Shown: piece by piece, positions 1 through 8,975 of the stretch
Numbering within the stretch: the stretch's first letter is position 1
Layout of the letters: each line of letters opens with the position of its first letter
Origin: Micrococcaceae bacterium RIT 802
GTDB lineage: Bacteria > Actinomycetota > Actinomycetes > Actinomycetales > Micrococcaceae
Length of the DNA stretch: 64,000 nucleotides
Assembly: GCA_016892645.1 (NCBI GenBank)
Contig: JAFEMX010000016.1
Coordinates: 1 to 64,000 of the forward strand
Direction: 5' to 3'
Position numbers and translations under genes: made by a program
The notes under the pieces: generated by a model
Told to the model about the DNA's origin: nothing
What the model saw: the letters and a program-made list of their open reading frames with translations, nothing else
The model's database searches: none

Positions 1-30
1 GGCCCGACAGCATCATGCAAAGGACCTCCT

Positions 31-1224
31 GTGACCGTTCCCCTCTGGATCTGGCTGGCGACCATCGTCGTCATCCTCGGCCTGCTCGCCTTCGACTACT
101 TCTTCCACATCCGCAAGGCCCATGTGCCGCAGCTGAAGGAAGCGGCGATCTGGTCCTCCATCTACGTCGGCATCGCCGTCGTCTTCGGCATCCTGGTGCT
201 GGTATTCGGCGGCGGGACCATGGGCGGGGAGTACTTCGCCGGCTACATCACCGAAAAGGCCCTGTCGGTCGACAACCTCTTCGTGTTCCTGGTGATCATC
301 GCCAGCTTCAAGGTCCCGCGCGAGGACCAGCAGAAGGTGCTGCTCTTCGGCATCGTCTTCGCCCTCATCGCCCGCACGGGATTCATCTTCGCCGGTGCCG
401 CCCTGATCAACGCCTGGTCGTGGATCTTCTACATCTTCGGGTTGATCCTGCTGCTCACCGCCGGGAACCTGCTCAAGCCCGGCGGGCACGAGGACGACCA
501 GGCGAACAACTTCATCATCCGCCTCGCCAAGCGCTTCATGCACACCTCGGACGACTACGACGGCGACAAGCTCTTCACCGTGGTCAACGGGAAGAAGGCG
601 CTGACGCCCATGCTGCTGGTCATGGTCGCGATCGGCGGGACCGACATCCTCTTCGCCCTCGATTCGATCCCGGCGATCTACGGGCTGACCCAGAACGTGT
701 ACATCGTCTTCACCGCCACCGCCTTCTCGCTGATGGGGCTGCGCCAGCTGTACTTCCTGCTCGACGGGCTGCTGGACCGGCTGATCTACCTCTCGATCGG
801 GCTCGCGGGGATCCTGGCGTTCATCGGCGTCAAGCTCTTCCTGCACGCCCTGCACGAGAACAACCTGCCGTTCATCAACGACGGCGAGCACGTCAACGTC
901 ATCGAGATCTCCACGGGCTTCTCCCTGGCGGTCATCATCGGCATCCTGGTCGTCACCGTCATCGCCTCCCTGGTTTCCCCCATGGGCAAGGCACAGACCG
1001 CGATCAACAACGCCCGCCGCCACGCGGAGAACTACCTGGACCTCGGATACACGGAGGATCCCGGCGAGCGCGAGCGGATCTACCGGCTGCTCCTCGAGGA
1101 GGAACGCGGCATCGAGGCCATGGACCAGAAGTACCGGGACAAGGCCAAGGACGTCGAGGCGATCCGCGCCCAGGTCGCCGCGGTCCACGAGCGCCACGAC
1201 GAACTCGGGCCCGCGACCCGCTGA
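31..1224 (+). CDS. TerC/Alx-family integral membrane protein
   Basis: A 397-residue polytopic membrane protein of the TerC family, whose members are implicated in metal (manganese) export and tellurite resistance. The family signatures are visible: GYITEKALSVDNLFVF near residues 71-86 and DILFALDSIPAI near 205-216, both carrying membrane-embedded acidic residues typical of the family. Seven to nine hydrophobic segments can be seen. The start is GTG at 31, with AGGA-type sequence just upstream. The last ~60 residues form a charged helical, coiled-coil-like tail that many TerC proteins lack. Any upstream control region lies outside the window. The family call is secure; the transported ion is not shown by the sequence. 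Confidence 0.93.
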   Translation: MTVPLWIWLATIVVILGLLAFDYFFHIRKAHVPQLKEAAIWSSIYVGIAVVFGILVLVFGGGTMGGEYFAGYITEKALSVDNLFVFLVIIASFKVPREDQQKVLLFGIVFALIARTGFIFAGAALINAWSWIFYIFGLILLLTAGNLLKPGGHEDDQANNFIIRLAKRFMHTSDDYDGDKLFTVVNGKKALTPMLLVMVAIGGTDILFALDSIPAIYGLTQNVYIVFTATAFSLMGLRQLYFLLDGLLDRLIYLSIGLAGILAFIGVKLFLHALHENNLPFINDGEHVNVIEISTGFSLAVIIGILVVTVIASLVSPMGKAQTAINNARRHAENYLDLGYTEDPGERERIYRLLLEEERGIEAMDQKYRDKAKDVEAIRAQVAAVHERHDELGPATR

Positions 1225-1289
1225 CGTCCGGCGGCCGGCATGCCCGCAGGCCGTCGCCGCAGTGGCAGACTAGTGCGCTGGAGGTGGTC

Positions 1290-2336
1290 ATGGCCATTGT
1301 CGATAACGGGATCTACGTCAACGGGCAGCGGGTGCAGGATCCGGCGGAGCTGGGTCACACCGTGCAGCGGATGCGCGAGCATTCCGGCATGGCGTGGCTG
1401 GGCCTCTACCGGCCCAGCGAGGAGGAGCTGCAGGCGGTGGCCGATGAGCTGGGGCTGCATGCCCTGGCGGTCGAGGACACGCTGAAGGGCCACCAACGCG
1501 CCAAGCTGGACCACTACGGCGACCATTCCCTCCTGGTGTTGCGTCCGGCCCGTTATCTGGACGACGTCGAGAAGGTCGAGTTCGGCGAGCTGCACGTCTA
1601 CATCGGCGAGGACTTCGTGGTCACCGTCCGGCACGCCGAATCGCCCGACCTGGCCAAGGTCCGGCACCGCATGGAGCAGGAGGAGCCCGACCTGTTGGCC
1701 CTGGGACCGCGCGCCGTGCTCTACGCGGTGGTCGATCAGGTGGTGGACGAGTACGAACCGGTCGTCGACGGGCTGGCGAACGACATCGACGAGATCGACG
1801 ACCAGCTCTTCTCCGGCAACCCGAACGTGTCACGGCGCATCTACGAGCTCTCGCGCGAGGTCATCGAGCTGCAGCGGGCGACGCTACCACTGGAGCGCAT
1901 CCTGACCGTGCTGCGCCGCGACCTCAATGGCGGGCAACCGGTCGAGGGGATCGAACAGGCCCAGCGGTACGACGCCGACAACGAGGGTCCGGTGGAACTG
2001 GACCACCGGATGGTCGACGTCCAGGACCACGCCATCCGCGTGTCCGAGCGCATCGCCTCCTTCCGTTCCCTGCTGGCCAACGCGCTGTCGCTGAGTTCCA
2101 CGCTGGTCTCACAGCAGGCCGCCGAAGCCGGGGTTGCCCAGAACGAGCAGATGAAGAAGATCTCCTCCTGGGCCGCGATCCTCTTCGCACCCAGCCTGAT
2201 CGGCAGCATCTACGGGATGAACTTCGACCACATGCCCGAGCTCGCCTATGTCTGGGCGTATCCGGCGGCGCTGGCCCTCATGGCGGGGCTGAGCGTCGGG
2301 CTCTACGTGATCTTCAAGCACAACAAGTGGTTGTAA
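1290..2336 (+). CDS. corA: CorA-family magnesium/cobalt transporter
   Basis: A 348-residue CorA channel-type divalent cation transporter. It has a long soluble, largely helical N-terminal domain and two C-terminal membrane helices. The family-defining YGMNF motif is at residues 308-312, followed by the MPEL loop that forms the ion-selective mouth of the pentamer. The start ATG at 1290 has GGAGG five bases upstream. The reading frame is open further upstream, but that part overlaps terC and is not protein-like. It follows terC by 65 bp on the same strand, so co-transcription is possible. Mg2+ versus Co2+/Ni2+ preference cannot be told from the sequence. Confidence 0.94.
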   Translation: MAIVDNGIYVNGQRVQDPAELGHTVQRMREHSGMAWLGLYRPSEEELQAVADELGLHALAVEDTLKGHQRAKLDHYGDHSLLVLRPARYLDDVEKVEFGELHVYIGEDFVVTVRHAESPDLAKVRHRMEQEEPDLLALGPRAVLYAVVDQVVDEYEPVVDGLANDIDEIDDQLFSGNPNVSRRIYELSREVIELQRATLPLERILTVLRRDLNGGQPVEGIEQAQRYDADNEGPVELDHRMVDVQDHAIRVSERIASFRSLLANALSLSSTLVSQQAAEAGVAQNEQMKKISSWAAILFAPSLIGSIYGMNFDHMPELAYVWAYPAALALMAGLSVGLYVIFKHNKWL

Positions 2337-2420
2337 GACCGGCGCTGACAAGGCGGGCCGCTGCGGGATAGCGTGAACCAGGACCACCAGATGAGGCACT
2401 CGAGGCAGAAGAGGATGACC

Positions 2421-3212
2421 ATGAACGAAGACGGCCGCACCCCCGCGGACATCGAATGCTGGCTCACTGACATGGACGGCGTCCTGGTGCATGAGAACCA
2501 GGCCCTCCCCGGGGCCGCCGAGCTGATCGAACGCTGGGTGGACACCTCCAAGCGGTTCCTGGTGCTGACGAACAACTCGATCTACACCCCGCGCGACCTC
2601 TGCGCCCGCCTGAACGCATCGGGCCTGGTGGTCCCCGAGGAGAACCTCTGGACCTCTGCCATGGCGACCGCGGAATTCCTCAAGCACCAGGAGCCCGGCG
2701 GCCGGGCATTCGTCATCGGCGAGGCCGGACTGACCACGGCACTGCACGACGCCGGCTTCATCCTCACCGACCAGGACCCGCATTTCGTGGTGCTCGGGGA
2801 GACGCGCACCTATTCGTTCGAGGCGATCACCATGGCGATCCGCCTGATCACCAAGGGAGCCCGGTTCATCTCGACGAACCCCGACGCGACGGGGCCTTCG
2901 GCCGAGGGTCCGCTGCCGGCCACTGGCGCCGTCGCCTCCCTGATCACCACGGCGACGAACCGCAGTCCCTACGTCGTCGGCAAGCCGAATCCGATGATGT
3001 TCCGCTCGGCCATGAACCGGATCGAGGCCCACTCGGAGACGACGGCGATGATCGGGGACCGGATGGACACGGACATCATCGCGGGCATGGAAGCCGGCCT
3101 CCACACCGTGCTCGTGCACACCGGGATCACCCAACCCGGCGACATCGAGCGCTACCCCTTCCGCCCAGACGCCGTCTACCCGTCCGTGGCGGAGCTGCTG
3201 GAACAGCTCTAG
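2421..3212 (+). CDS. HAD-superfamily class IIA phosphatase (NagD-like)
   Basis: A 263-residue hydrolase of the HAD IIA (NagD) subfamily. Motif I is DMDGV at residues 17-21, with the nucleophile Asp17. Motif II is TNNS at residues 50-53. The motif III lysine lies in GKPNP and motif IV is GDRMDTD near the C-terminus. The length fits NagD-type sugar-phosphate or nucleotide phosphatases. The chosen ATG has GAGG six bases upstream. In-frame alternatives are ATG 2415, too close to the same GAGG, and GTG 2373. It is not obviously linked to its neighbours. The substrate is unknown; family members act on UMP, phosphoglycolate, 4-nitrophenyl phosphate and pyridoxal phosphate. Confidence 0.88.
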   Translation: MNEDGRTPADIECWLTDMDGVLVHENQALPGAAELIERWVDTSKRFLVLTNNSIYTPRDLCARLNASGLVVPEENLWTSAMATAEFLKHQEPGGRAFVIGEAGLTTALHDAGFILTDQDPHFVVLGETRTYSFEAITMAIRLITKGARFISTNPDATGPSAEGPLPATGAVASLITTATNRSPYVVGKPNPMMFRSAMNRIEAHSETTAMIGDRMDTDIIAGMEAGLHTVLVHTGITQPGDIERYPFRPDAVYPSVAELLEQL

Positions 3213-3745
3213 GCCCGCAACCATTCCGCGGCATCGGTGGCCAGCTGTGCCGGGGTGTCGGCGATGTCGAACACGTGCCCGACCTCGTCGACGCCGAGGT
3301 CCTCGAGCGTTGCCAGCTGCGAATCGAGCAGGCTGGCGGGCATGAAGTGCCCGGGCCGCACCTGCATGCGCTCGCGCAGCAGCTCGTTGCTCCCGTGCAG
3401 GTGCACGAACCGGGTGTCCGGCGCGGCGGCGCGGATCAGGTCCCGGTAGGAGCGCTTGAGCGCGGAACAGCCGATGACCAGGGTGCGGCCCGCGGCTGCG
3501 GCTGCGCCGAGGTCGGCGCCGATCTCGCGCAACCATGGTTCGCGGTCGTCGTCGTCCAGCGGGGTCCCGGCGGCCATCTTCTCGATGTTGGCCGCCGGAT
3601 GCAGGGCATCCCCGTCGACGTAGGTGCCGTCGAGTTCGGCGGCCAGCAGTTCGCCGACCGTCGTCTTGCCACTGCCCGAGACCCCCATGACGACCACGCG
3701 GTCCCCGGGCATCGCCGTCGTTCCCTGTTCTTCTGGTTCGGTCAT
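3209..3745 (-). CDS. gntK: Gluconokinase (GntK type)
   Basis: A 178-residue P-loop kinase matching the short GntK gluconokinases in length and layout. The Walker A GVSGSGKT is at residues 21-28. DGDALHP follows as the substrate-binding region, and CSALKRSYRD and RPGHFMP are GntK hallmarks. It phosphorylates gluconate to 6-phosphogluconate. It is the last gene of the leftward uxaC-uxuB-manD-gntK operon. An alternative GTG at 3757 would overlap the manD stop as GTGA and add four residues. Its 3' end overlaps the end of the convergent NagD-like gene by 4 bp. Its presence suggests the operon also handles gluconate; a 2-keto-3-deoxygluconate kinase is not encoded here. Confidence 0.9.
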   Translation of the reverse strand: MTEPEEQGTTAMPGDRVVVMGVSGSGKTTVGELLAAELDGTYVDGDALHPAANIEKMAAGTPLDDDDREPWLREIGADLGAAAAAGRTLVIGCSALKRSYRDLIRAAAPDTRFVHLHGSNELLRERMQVRPGHFMPASLLDSQLATLEDLGVDEVGHVFDIADTPAQLATDAAEWLRA

Positions 3746-3753
3746 CACGGCGC

Positions 3754-4983
3754 TCACCAGTCGTGGACCGTGCCGTCGATGAGACGGTTGTAGGGCAGGT
3801 AGGCCTGCTGGTAGGGGAACTTGGCGGCGGCCTCGACGTCGAATTCGACGCCGATGCCGGGGGCGTCGCCCGGGTGCAGGTAGCCGTCGGTGAAGGTCAT
3901 GGACTGGTGGAAGACCTCGTTGGTGGCGTCCGAGTGCTGCATGTACTCCTGGATGCCGTAGTTGTGGATCGCCAGGCCCACGTGCAGCTGGGCGGCGAAG
4001 CCGATCGGGGAGATGTCCGTGGGGCCGTGGAAGCCGGACTTGATCTGGTACTGCGCTGCGTAGTCCATGGCCTTCTTCAGCGGGGAGATGCCGCCGAAGT
4101 GGGTGGACGCGGCACGCACGTAGTCGATGAGCTGTTCCTTGATGATGGCCTGGAAGTCCCACACGGTATTGAAGATCTCGCCGATGGCCAGCGGGGTGGT
4201 GGTGTGCTGGCGGACCAGCCGCAGCCCCTCCTGGTTCTCCGCCGGGGTGCAGTCCTCGAGCCAGAACAGGTCGTAGGGTTCCAGCGACTTGCCCAGCTTG
4301 GCGGCCTGGATCGGGGTCATGCGGTGGTGGCCGTCGTGCAGCAGCGGGATCTCGGGGCCGAATTCATTGCGCACTGCCTCGAAGACGGTGGGCAGGTGGC
4401 GCAGGTAGGCCCGGGTGTCCCAGTCCTCCTCCTGCGGGAACGCGCCGCGGCCGGCGGGCTCGTAGTCGTAGCGTTCCCCTGAGGACTGGGTCTGGGCGGC
4501 AACCCCGTAGACGGCCTTGATGCCCGGGATCGCGGTCTGCACGCGGATCGACTTGTAGCCGAGTTCGAGGTGCTCGCGGATGGAATCGAACAGCTGGGGG
4601 ATGTCGGTGCCCGAGGCGTGGCCGTAGGCGCGCAGGCCGCGGCGGGAGGCGCCGCCGAGCAGCTGGTAGACCGGCAGGTTGGCGACCTTGCCCTTGATGT
4701 CCCACAGGGCCATGTCGACGGCGGCGATGGCGGCCATGGTGATCGGGCCGCGGCGCCAGTAGGAGGACCGGTAGAGGAACTGCCAGGTGTCCTCGATGCG
4801 GTGCGGATCCTTGCCGATGAGCAGCTGGGCGACGTGGTCCTTGAGGTAGCTGGCCGCGGCGAGTTCGCGGCCGTTGACCGTGGCGTCGCCGATCCCGACG
4901 AAGCCCTCATCGGTTTCGACGCGCAGCGTGACGAAGTTTCGTGACGGGCTGGTCACGAACACTTCGGCCTTGGTGATCTTCAT
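3754..4983 (-). CDS. manD: Enolase-superfamily D-mannonate dehydratase (ManD/RspA subgroup)
   Basis: A 409-residue enolase-superfamily acid-sugar dehydratase, expected to turn D-mannonate into 2-keto-3-deoxy-D-gluconate. The metal ligands Asp217, Glu243 (WLEDC) and Glu269 (GEIFN) are present, with the ManD marker HDGHH at 216-220 and the C-terminal DGTVHDW. It lies between uxuB and gntK in the hexuronate operon and replaces the unrelated UxuA dehydratase. The loop reads HGPTD at 319-323. In characterised ManDs, Pro rather than Ala after HG marks the low-efficiency RspA-type group, some of which prefer D-gluconate, so the substrate needs care. The start ATG at 4983 is preceded by GAAAGGA. Confidence 0.85.
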   Translation of the reverse strand: MKITKAEVFVTSPSRNFVTLRVETDEGFVGIGDATVNGRELAAASYLKDHVAQLLIGKDPHRIEDTWQFLYRSSYWRRGPITMAAIAAVDMALWDIKGKVANLPVYQLLGGASRRGLRAYGHASGTDIPQLFDSIREHLELGYKSIRVQTAIPGIKAVYGVAAQTQSSGERYDYEPAGRGAFPQEEDWDTRAYLRHLPTVFEAVRNEFGPEIPLLHDGHHRMTPIQAAKLGKSLEPYDLFWLEDCTPAENQEGLRLVRQHTTTPLAIGEIFNTVWDFQAIIKEQLIDYVRAASTHFGGISPLKKAMDYAAQYQIKSGFHGPTDISPIGFAAQLHVGLAIHNYGIQEYMQHSDATNEVFHQSMTFTDGYLHPGDAPGIGVEFDVEAAAKFPYQQAYLPYNRLIDGTVHDW

Positions 4984-5010
4984 GGGTGGGTGTCCTTTCG
5001 GGGAAGGTGG

Positions 5011-6459
5011 TCAGTCGGTGAAGGTGCCGCGGAGGGCATGGAGGGCGGAGACCGTGTCCGGGTCGGCAGCCAGGGAGGCGTCGACGATGGCCAGCAAGGC
5101 CGCGGTCTGGTCGGTCCCGGTGGCCTTCGCCGCCTCGGCGAGGGGGCCGGCCGCGGGGTCGTGGATCTCCTGGCCGGCGGCCAGCTGGGCGACGATGCGG
5201 TCCATCCAGGCAGCCAGCGGCCGCAACGCGGCGATGCCATCGCGCCCGGCGCCGTGTTCTGCACGGTAGACCGGGACGGCGCGGGCCGCCAGCTTGAGCG
5301 AGCCGTCCATGCCGATCTGGGTCAGGTGGTGGGCGATCCGCGGGTTGGCGAAGCGCTCGCGCAGGGCGGCACGGTAGGTGGGGATGTCCAGCTGCGGGTC
5401 CTGCAGGTGGTTGGCCGCCGCGTCCCAGAACGCCTCGATCCACGCCGAGACCTTTTCGTCGGCCAGGGCCTCGGAGACCGTCGTGTGGCCGCGGAGGGAT
5501 CCGGCGTAGGCCATCAGGGAGTGCGAGCCGTTGAGCAGCCACAGCTTCCGCCTTTCGTAGGGTTCGAGGTCGTCGACGAAGACGGCTCCGGCCGCTTCCC
5601 AGGCCGGGCGGCCAGCGGGGAAGTCACCGGCGAGCACCCAGGAGGAGAAGGGCTCGGTGACGACCGGCGAGACGTCGTCGTATCCGGTGGCCTCGAGGAC
5701 GGAGGCGCGATCGGCGTCCGTGGTGCGCGGGGTGATCCTGTCGATGGAGCTGTCCACGAAGGAGACGTTGGCGTCGATCCACGAGGCCAGCAGCGGGTCG
5801 ACCAGCTCGGCCAGGTCCAGAACCGAGGTGCGGGCCGCGGCCCCGTTGCCGGGCAGGTTGTCGCAGGAGACGATGGCGATCGGCCAGCCGCCGGCGGCAC
5901 GGCGGGCGGCCAGGCCGACGAGCAGGCGCCCGGCGGTGGTGCGTACGATGCGGCCGTCGAGGCCTCCCGTTCCCAGCGTGAAGTTCGAGCCCTCGTAGTG
6001 GGCTCGCAGGGCGGAGATGTCGGTGGCGACGAGCTCGTCGCCGGTGTCCAGGCGGGCTTGCTCCCCCTCGGTGCCGGGAGCCAGCCGGTAGCCGGCCTCG
6101 GTGACCGTCAGGGTCACGATGGCGATGTCGGGGTGGGCGAGCAGGGTGGCCAGGGTCTGCAGGTCGGCCCCGTCGTGGGCCTCGACCTCGGCGCCGATGA
6201 CCTCATGGCGGTCGCCTTCTGCGGCACGTTCGACCAGCGTGTAGAGGCCGTCCTGCCCGGTCAGCTGCCGTGCGGCTTCGGGGCTGCGTCCGGTGAAGGC
6301 GGCAATGCCCCAGCCGTCGCCGGCCCGTTCCGTGTACCAGGCCTGGTGGGCCCGGTGGAAGGCCCCGAGCCCGAGATGGACGATGCGAACCCGGGGGCGC
6401 GCCCCCGCGTCGTACGTCGTGGCATTCAGCGGACGCGTCGCCGTTTCCGTGGCGCTCAC
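5011..6459 (-). CDS. uxuB: D-fructuronate reductase / mannitol dehydrogenase family
   Basis: A 482-residue long-chain polyol dehydrogenase of the UxuB/MtlD family. It is expected to reduce D-fructuronate to D-mannonate with NAD(H) in glucuronate breakdown. The N-terminal VHLGLGAFHRAHQ is the nucleotide-binding signature, SCDNLPGNG is a family motif, and KLWLLNGSHS carries the catalytic lysine region. The start is GTG at 6459, overlapping the uxaC stop as GTGA and implying translational coupling. The longer open frame upstream is only the alternate frame of uxaC. Mannitol or another uronate is possible as substrate, but the coupling to uxaC strongly favours fructuronate. Confidence 0.9.
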   Translation of the reverse strand: MSATETATRPLNATTYDAGARPRVRIVHLGLGAFHRAHQAWYTERAGDGWGIAAFTGRSPEAARQLTGQDGLYTLVERAAEGDRHEVIGAEVEAHDGADLQTLATLLAHPDIAIVTLTVTEAGYRLAPGTEGEQARLDTGDELVATDISALRAHYEGSNFTLGTGGLDGRIVRTTAGRLLVGLAARRAAGGWPIAIVSCDNLPGNGAAARTSVLDLAELVDPLLASWIDANVSFVDSSIDRITPRTTDADRASVLEATGYDDVSPVVTEPFSSWVLAGDFPAGRPAWEAAGAVFVDDLEPYERRKLWLLNGSHSLMAYAGSLRGHTTVSEALADEKVSAWIEAFWDAAANHLQDPQLDIPTYRAALRERFANPRIAHHLTQIGMDGSLKLAARAVPVYRAEHGAGRDGIAALRPLAAWMDRIVAQLAAGQEIHDPAAGPLAEAAKATGTDQTAALLAIVDASLAADPDTVSALHALRGTFTD

Positions 6460-7865
6460 AGCTTGAACGCCCGTCGCGGGGAGCCGTCGACCAACTCGAC
6501 GATGGCCTCGGCGGCGCGCTCCTCCGTGAGTCGGTGCTCGGCCACGAGGCGGGCCAGGAACGCCGCCTCCGTCCGGCGGGAGGCATCGTGGCGGGCGGGG
6601 ATGGAGCAGAAGGCCCGGGTGTCGTCGATGAAACCGGAGGACCGGGAGAAGCCGGTGGTTTCGGTGACGGCTGAACGGAACCGCAGCATGGCATCCGGAG
6701 CGTCGAGGAACCACCACGGGGCGCCGACGAAGACCGCGGGGAAGAATCCGGCCAGCGGGGCGATCTCGCGGGAGAAGACCGTCTCGTCGATGGTGAACGG
6801 GATGAAGTGGAATCCCTCGGCGGTGCCGAAGTCGGCCAGCAGCGGCTGCAGGCCCGTGGAGAAGTCGACGCCGAAGGGGATGTCATGACCGGTGTCCGGG
6901 CCGAAGCGCTCCAGGGTGCCGGGGTGCGTGTTGCGGTGCACGCCGGCGTGCATGGTCATGACGAGCCCGTCGTCCAGCGCCATGGCGGCCTGCTGGTACA
7001 TCATGTGCGCCTCGAAGGCGAGGCCCTCGGCGAAGGTGGCGGTGCCGGCCAGGCCCTTGGCGAAGAGCGCGGCGGCCTCGTCGCGGCCGAGCTTGAGCGT
7101 GTTGGCGTTGTGGGTCCCGTGGTCGGAGGAGACCGCGCCGTGCTCCACGAAGTAGCGGCGGCGGTTGGCCATCGCGGCGAGGTAGCCGTCGTACCCGGAG
7201 GCGCCGTCGCCGGCGGCCTGGATCAGCCGGTCCGCATTGGAGGCGAAGCCGTCGACCCAGAACTTCGTGTAGGCGTCGGGCCGGAAGGTCGGCAGCACGC
7301 GCGGGGCGAACGTGGCGTCGGCGGCCAGCACGTCGTGGGCAGCCAAATCGGCCAGCGGATCGTCGGTGGTGGCCAGGACCTCGATGCCGAACTGGTCCAT
7401 GAGCGCCCGGGGGCGGAATCCGGGCTCGTCGATCTTCTGCTGCAAGGCGTCGTAGACAGCGTCCGCGGTCTCCTCGCGGATGTCCAGGTCGTCGATCCCG
7501 AAGACGTCGACGAATTCCTGGCGCAGCCAATAACCCGAGGCTGTCCCGTCAAACAGCGGCCAGTGCCGGCAGAACGTCCGCCAGGTCTCGCGGGGTGATG
7601 CTCCGGTGCTGCCGCCGACGCGCAGGTTCTCCAGCGGGACGCCGGCAGCGTGCATGAGACGCGTGACGTAGTGGTCCGGGCTGATCAGCATGGCCGTCGG
7701 GTCGGGGAAGGGCACGTCGTCGGCGATGACGGCGGCCTCCACATGACCATGCGGGGAGATGATGGGCAGGGACTCCACGATGGCGTGGAGTCGGCGCGCG
7801 ACCTCGCGAACACCGGGATCTGCCGGAAACAACCTGTCGGGGTGGCTGGCAATCGAAGAAGGCAT
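6456..7865 (-). CDS. uxaC: Glucuronate (uronate) isomerase
   Basis: A 469-residue UxaC, which isomerises D-glucuronate to D-fructuronate (and galacturonate to tagaturonate). Typical features are the early SPHGHVEA metal-binding motif, the LRQEF region, FRPDA and KFWVDGF, and a C-terminal half with RHDASRRTEAAFLA. The length fits the family. It is the first gene of the hexuronate operon. A perfect 18-bp inverted repeat lies 29-46 bp upstream of its start, between it and the lacI stop, and is the likely repressor site. This arrangement would let the repressor control the operon separately from any readthrough from its own gene. Confidence 0.95.
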   Translation of the reverse strand: MPSSIASHPDRLFPADPGVREVARRLHAIVESLPIISPHGHVEAAVIADDVPFPDPTAMLISPDHYVTRLMHAAGVPLENLRVGGSTGASPRETWRTFCRHWPLFDGTASGYWLRQEFVDVFGIDDLDIREETADAVYDALQQKIDEPGFRPRALMDQFGIEVLATTDDPLADLAAHDVLAADATFAPRVLPTFRPDAYTKFWVDGFASNADRLIQAAGDGASGYDGYLAAMANRRRYFVEHGAVSSDHGTHNANTLKLGRDEAAALFAKGLAGTATFAEGLAFEAHMMYQQAAMALDDGLVMTMHAGVHRNTHPGTLERFGPDTGHDIPFGVDFSTGLQPLLADFGTAEGFHFIPFTIDETVFSREIAPLAGFFPAVFVGAPWWFLDAPDAMLRFRSAVTETTGFSRSSGFIDDTRAFCSIPARHDASRRTEAAFLARLVAEHRLTEERAAEAIVELVDGSPRRAFKL

Positions 7866-7893
7866 GGCTCCATCGTCGGATCCGCGCCAGCCA

Positions 7894-7911
7894 ATGGCAA
7901 CAAGTTGCCAT
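7894..7911. promoter_or_regulatory. Perfect palindromic operator in front of uxaC
   Basis: The sequence ATGGCAACAAGTTGCCAT is a perfect 8+8 inverted repeat around a central AA. Its size and layout fit a LacI-family operator, although the central AA differs from the CG step common in LacI/PurR sites. It lies in the 54-bp gap between the lacI stop and the uxaC start. Copies of its ATGGCAAC half occur again in the divergent region before dctP. I infer that it binds the adjacent LacI-family repressor. Confidence 0.75.
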
Positions 7912-7919
7912 GTGTTGCC

Positions 7920-8936
7920 TCACTTGCGGGGGTGGCCGGTCGAGGCCCGCACCACCAGCCGGGTCGGCAGCACCACGGGCCGGGACGGGACCTGGACGCC
8001 GCCTTGGGACAGGACCAGCAGATTGCGCACAGCGGCAGAACCGAGGGCATGCAGGGGTGCGGCCACCGTGGTGAGCCCGGGGTGAGCCAGTTCGGCGACC
8101 ACGGAGTTGTCGAATCCGATCACGCTGACATCCCCCGGAATGTCGTAGCCGGTCGCCTGGGCACGGCGCATGAAGCCCACGGCCAATTGGTCGTTGTAGC
8201 CCACGACCGCGGTCACCCCGCTGGCCAAGACCTGGTCTGCCACGGCCTCACCACCGTCGCGCGTGGGCGCCGAACATTCAATAAGGTTGATCCGCAGTCC
8301 CAACTCCAACGCCCCTTCCCTGAGGCTGCGCCACCGTATGCCGTGGGCCCACGATGCCTCCGGTCCGGCCAGGTAGGCCAGTTCACGATGACCCAATTCC
8401 CCGAGGTGCTCCACGACCCGGCGCATCCCGCGCGCGTTGTCCGTGACGACGCTGGCCACTCCGCTCACACCGCGATTCATTACCAGGGTCGGCTTCTGCT
8501 TCGCCATAGCGCGGATGGCGGCATCGGACATCCGCGAACTGCTGAGCACGATGCCGTCGACGATGCCCATGACCCGTTCGATCGCCTCGCGTTCGATGAC
8601 CCCCGACTCCCGCGTGTGCGCCAGCAGCATCGTGTAGCCGTTCTTGGCTGCCTCCTCCTCGGCACCGCGGATCATGTCGAAGAAAACGGGATTGGAGATG
8701 TCGGCGATGACCAACGCGATGGTGCCGTGCCGTTGCCGTCCCTCGGCCATGGGGCGCCGGACGTCCACGGACCTGTATCCGAGTTCCGCGGCGACGGCGC
8801 GGATCTTCTCCGCGGTGGCGAAACTGACCCGTCCGGGGCGGGCGAAGGCACGGGAGACCGTGGACGCCGACACGCCCGCCTGCCGTGCAACATCGTAGAT
8901 CGTCGCCGGTTTCGGGGAATCCGGGGTGAGGGCCAT
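7920..8936 (-). CDS. LacI-family transcriptional repressor of the hexuronate cluster
   Basis: A 338-residue LacI/GalR regulator. The N-terminal helix-turn-helix starts at TIYDVARQAGVSASTVSRAF (about residues 12-31), followed by the hinge helix. A periplasmic-binding-protein-like effector domain follows, with IALVIADISNPVF and the C-terminal DVSVIGFDNS typical of the family. The start is set at ATG 8936; ATG 8954 is possible. It sits between the uxaC operon and the divergent TRAP transporter, and matching operator sequences flank it on both sides. Glucuronate, fructuronate or a downstream keto-acid is the likely inducer, but the sequence does not decide this. Confidence 0.9.
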   Translation of the reverse strand: MALTPDSPKPATIYDVARQAGVSASTVSRAFARPGRVSFATAEKIRAVAAELGYRSVDVRRPMAEGRQRHGTIALVIADISNPVFFDMIRGAEEEAAKNGYTMLLAHTRESGVIEREAIERVMGIVDGIVLSSSRMSDAAIRAMAKQKPTLVMNRGVSGVASVVTDNARGMRRVVEHLGELGHRELAYLAGPEASWAHGIRWRSLREGALELGLRINLIECSAPTRDGGEAVADQVLASGVTAVVGYNDQLAVGFMRRAQATGYDIPGDVSVIGFDNSVVAELAHPGLTTVAAPLHALGSAAVRNLLVLSQGGVQVPSRPVVLPTRLVVRASTGHPRK

Positions 8937-8975
8937 GCACCCATCTTGCTCCATGCACCACATTACGAGAACCCG

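Noticed and set aside
3238-3793. Plus-strand frames opposite gntK
   Set aside because: They lack ribosome sites and domains; the minus-strand kinase has a P-loop and GntK motifs.
4990-6888. A 632-codon open frame on the plus strand opposite uxuB
   Set aside because: It is low-complexity Gly/Asp/Val/Arg sequence without a start signal, and the minus-strand uxuB/uxaC assignments are secure.
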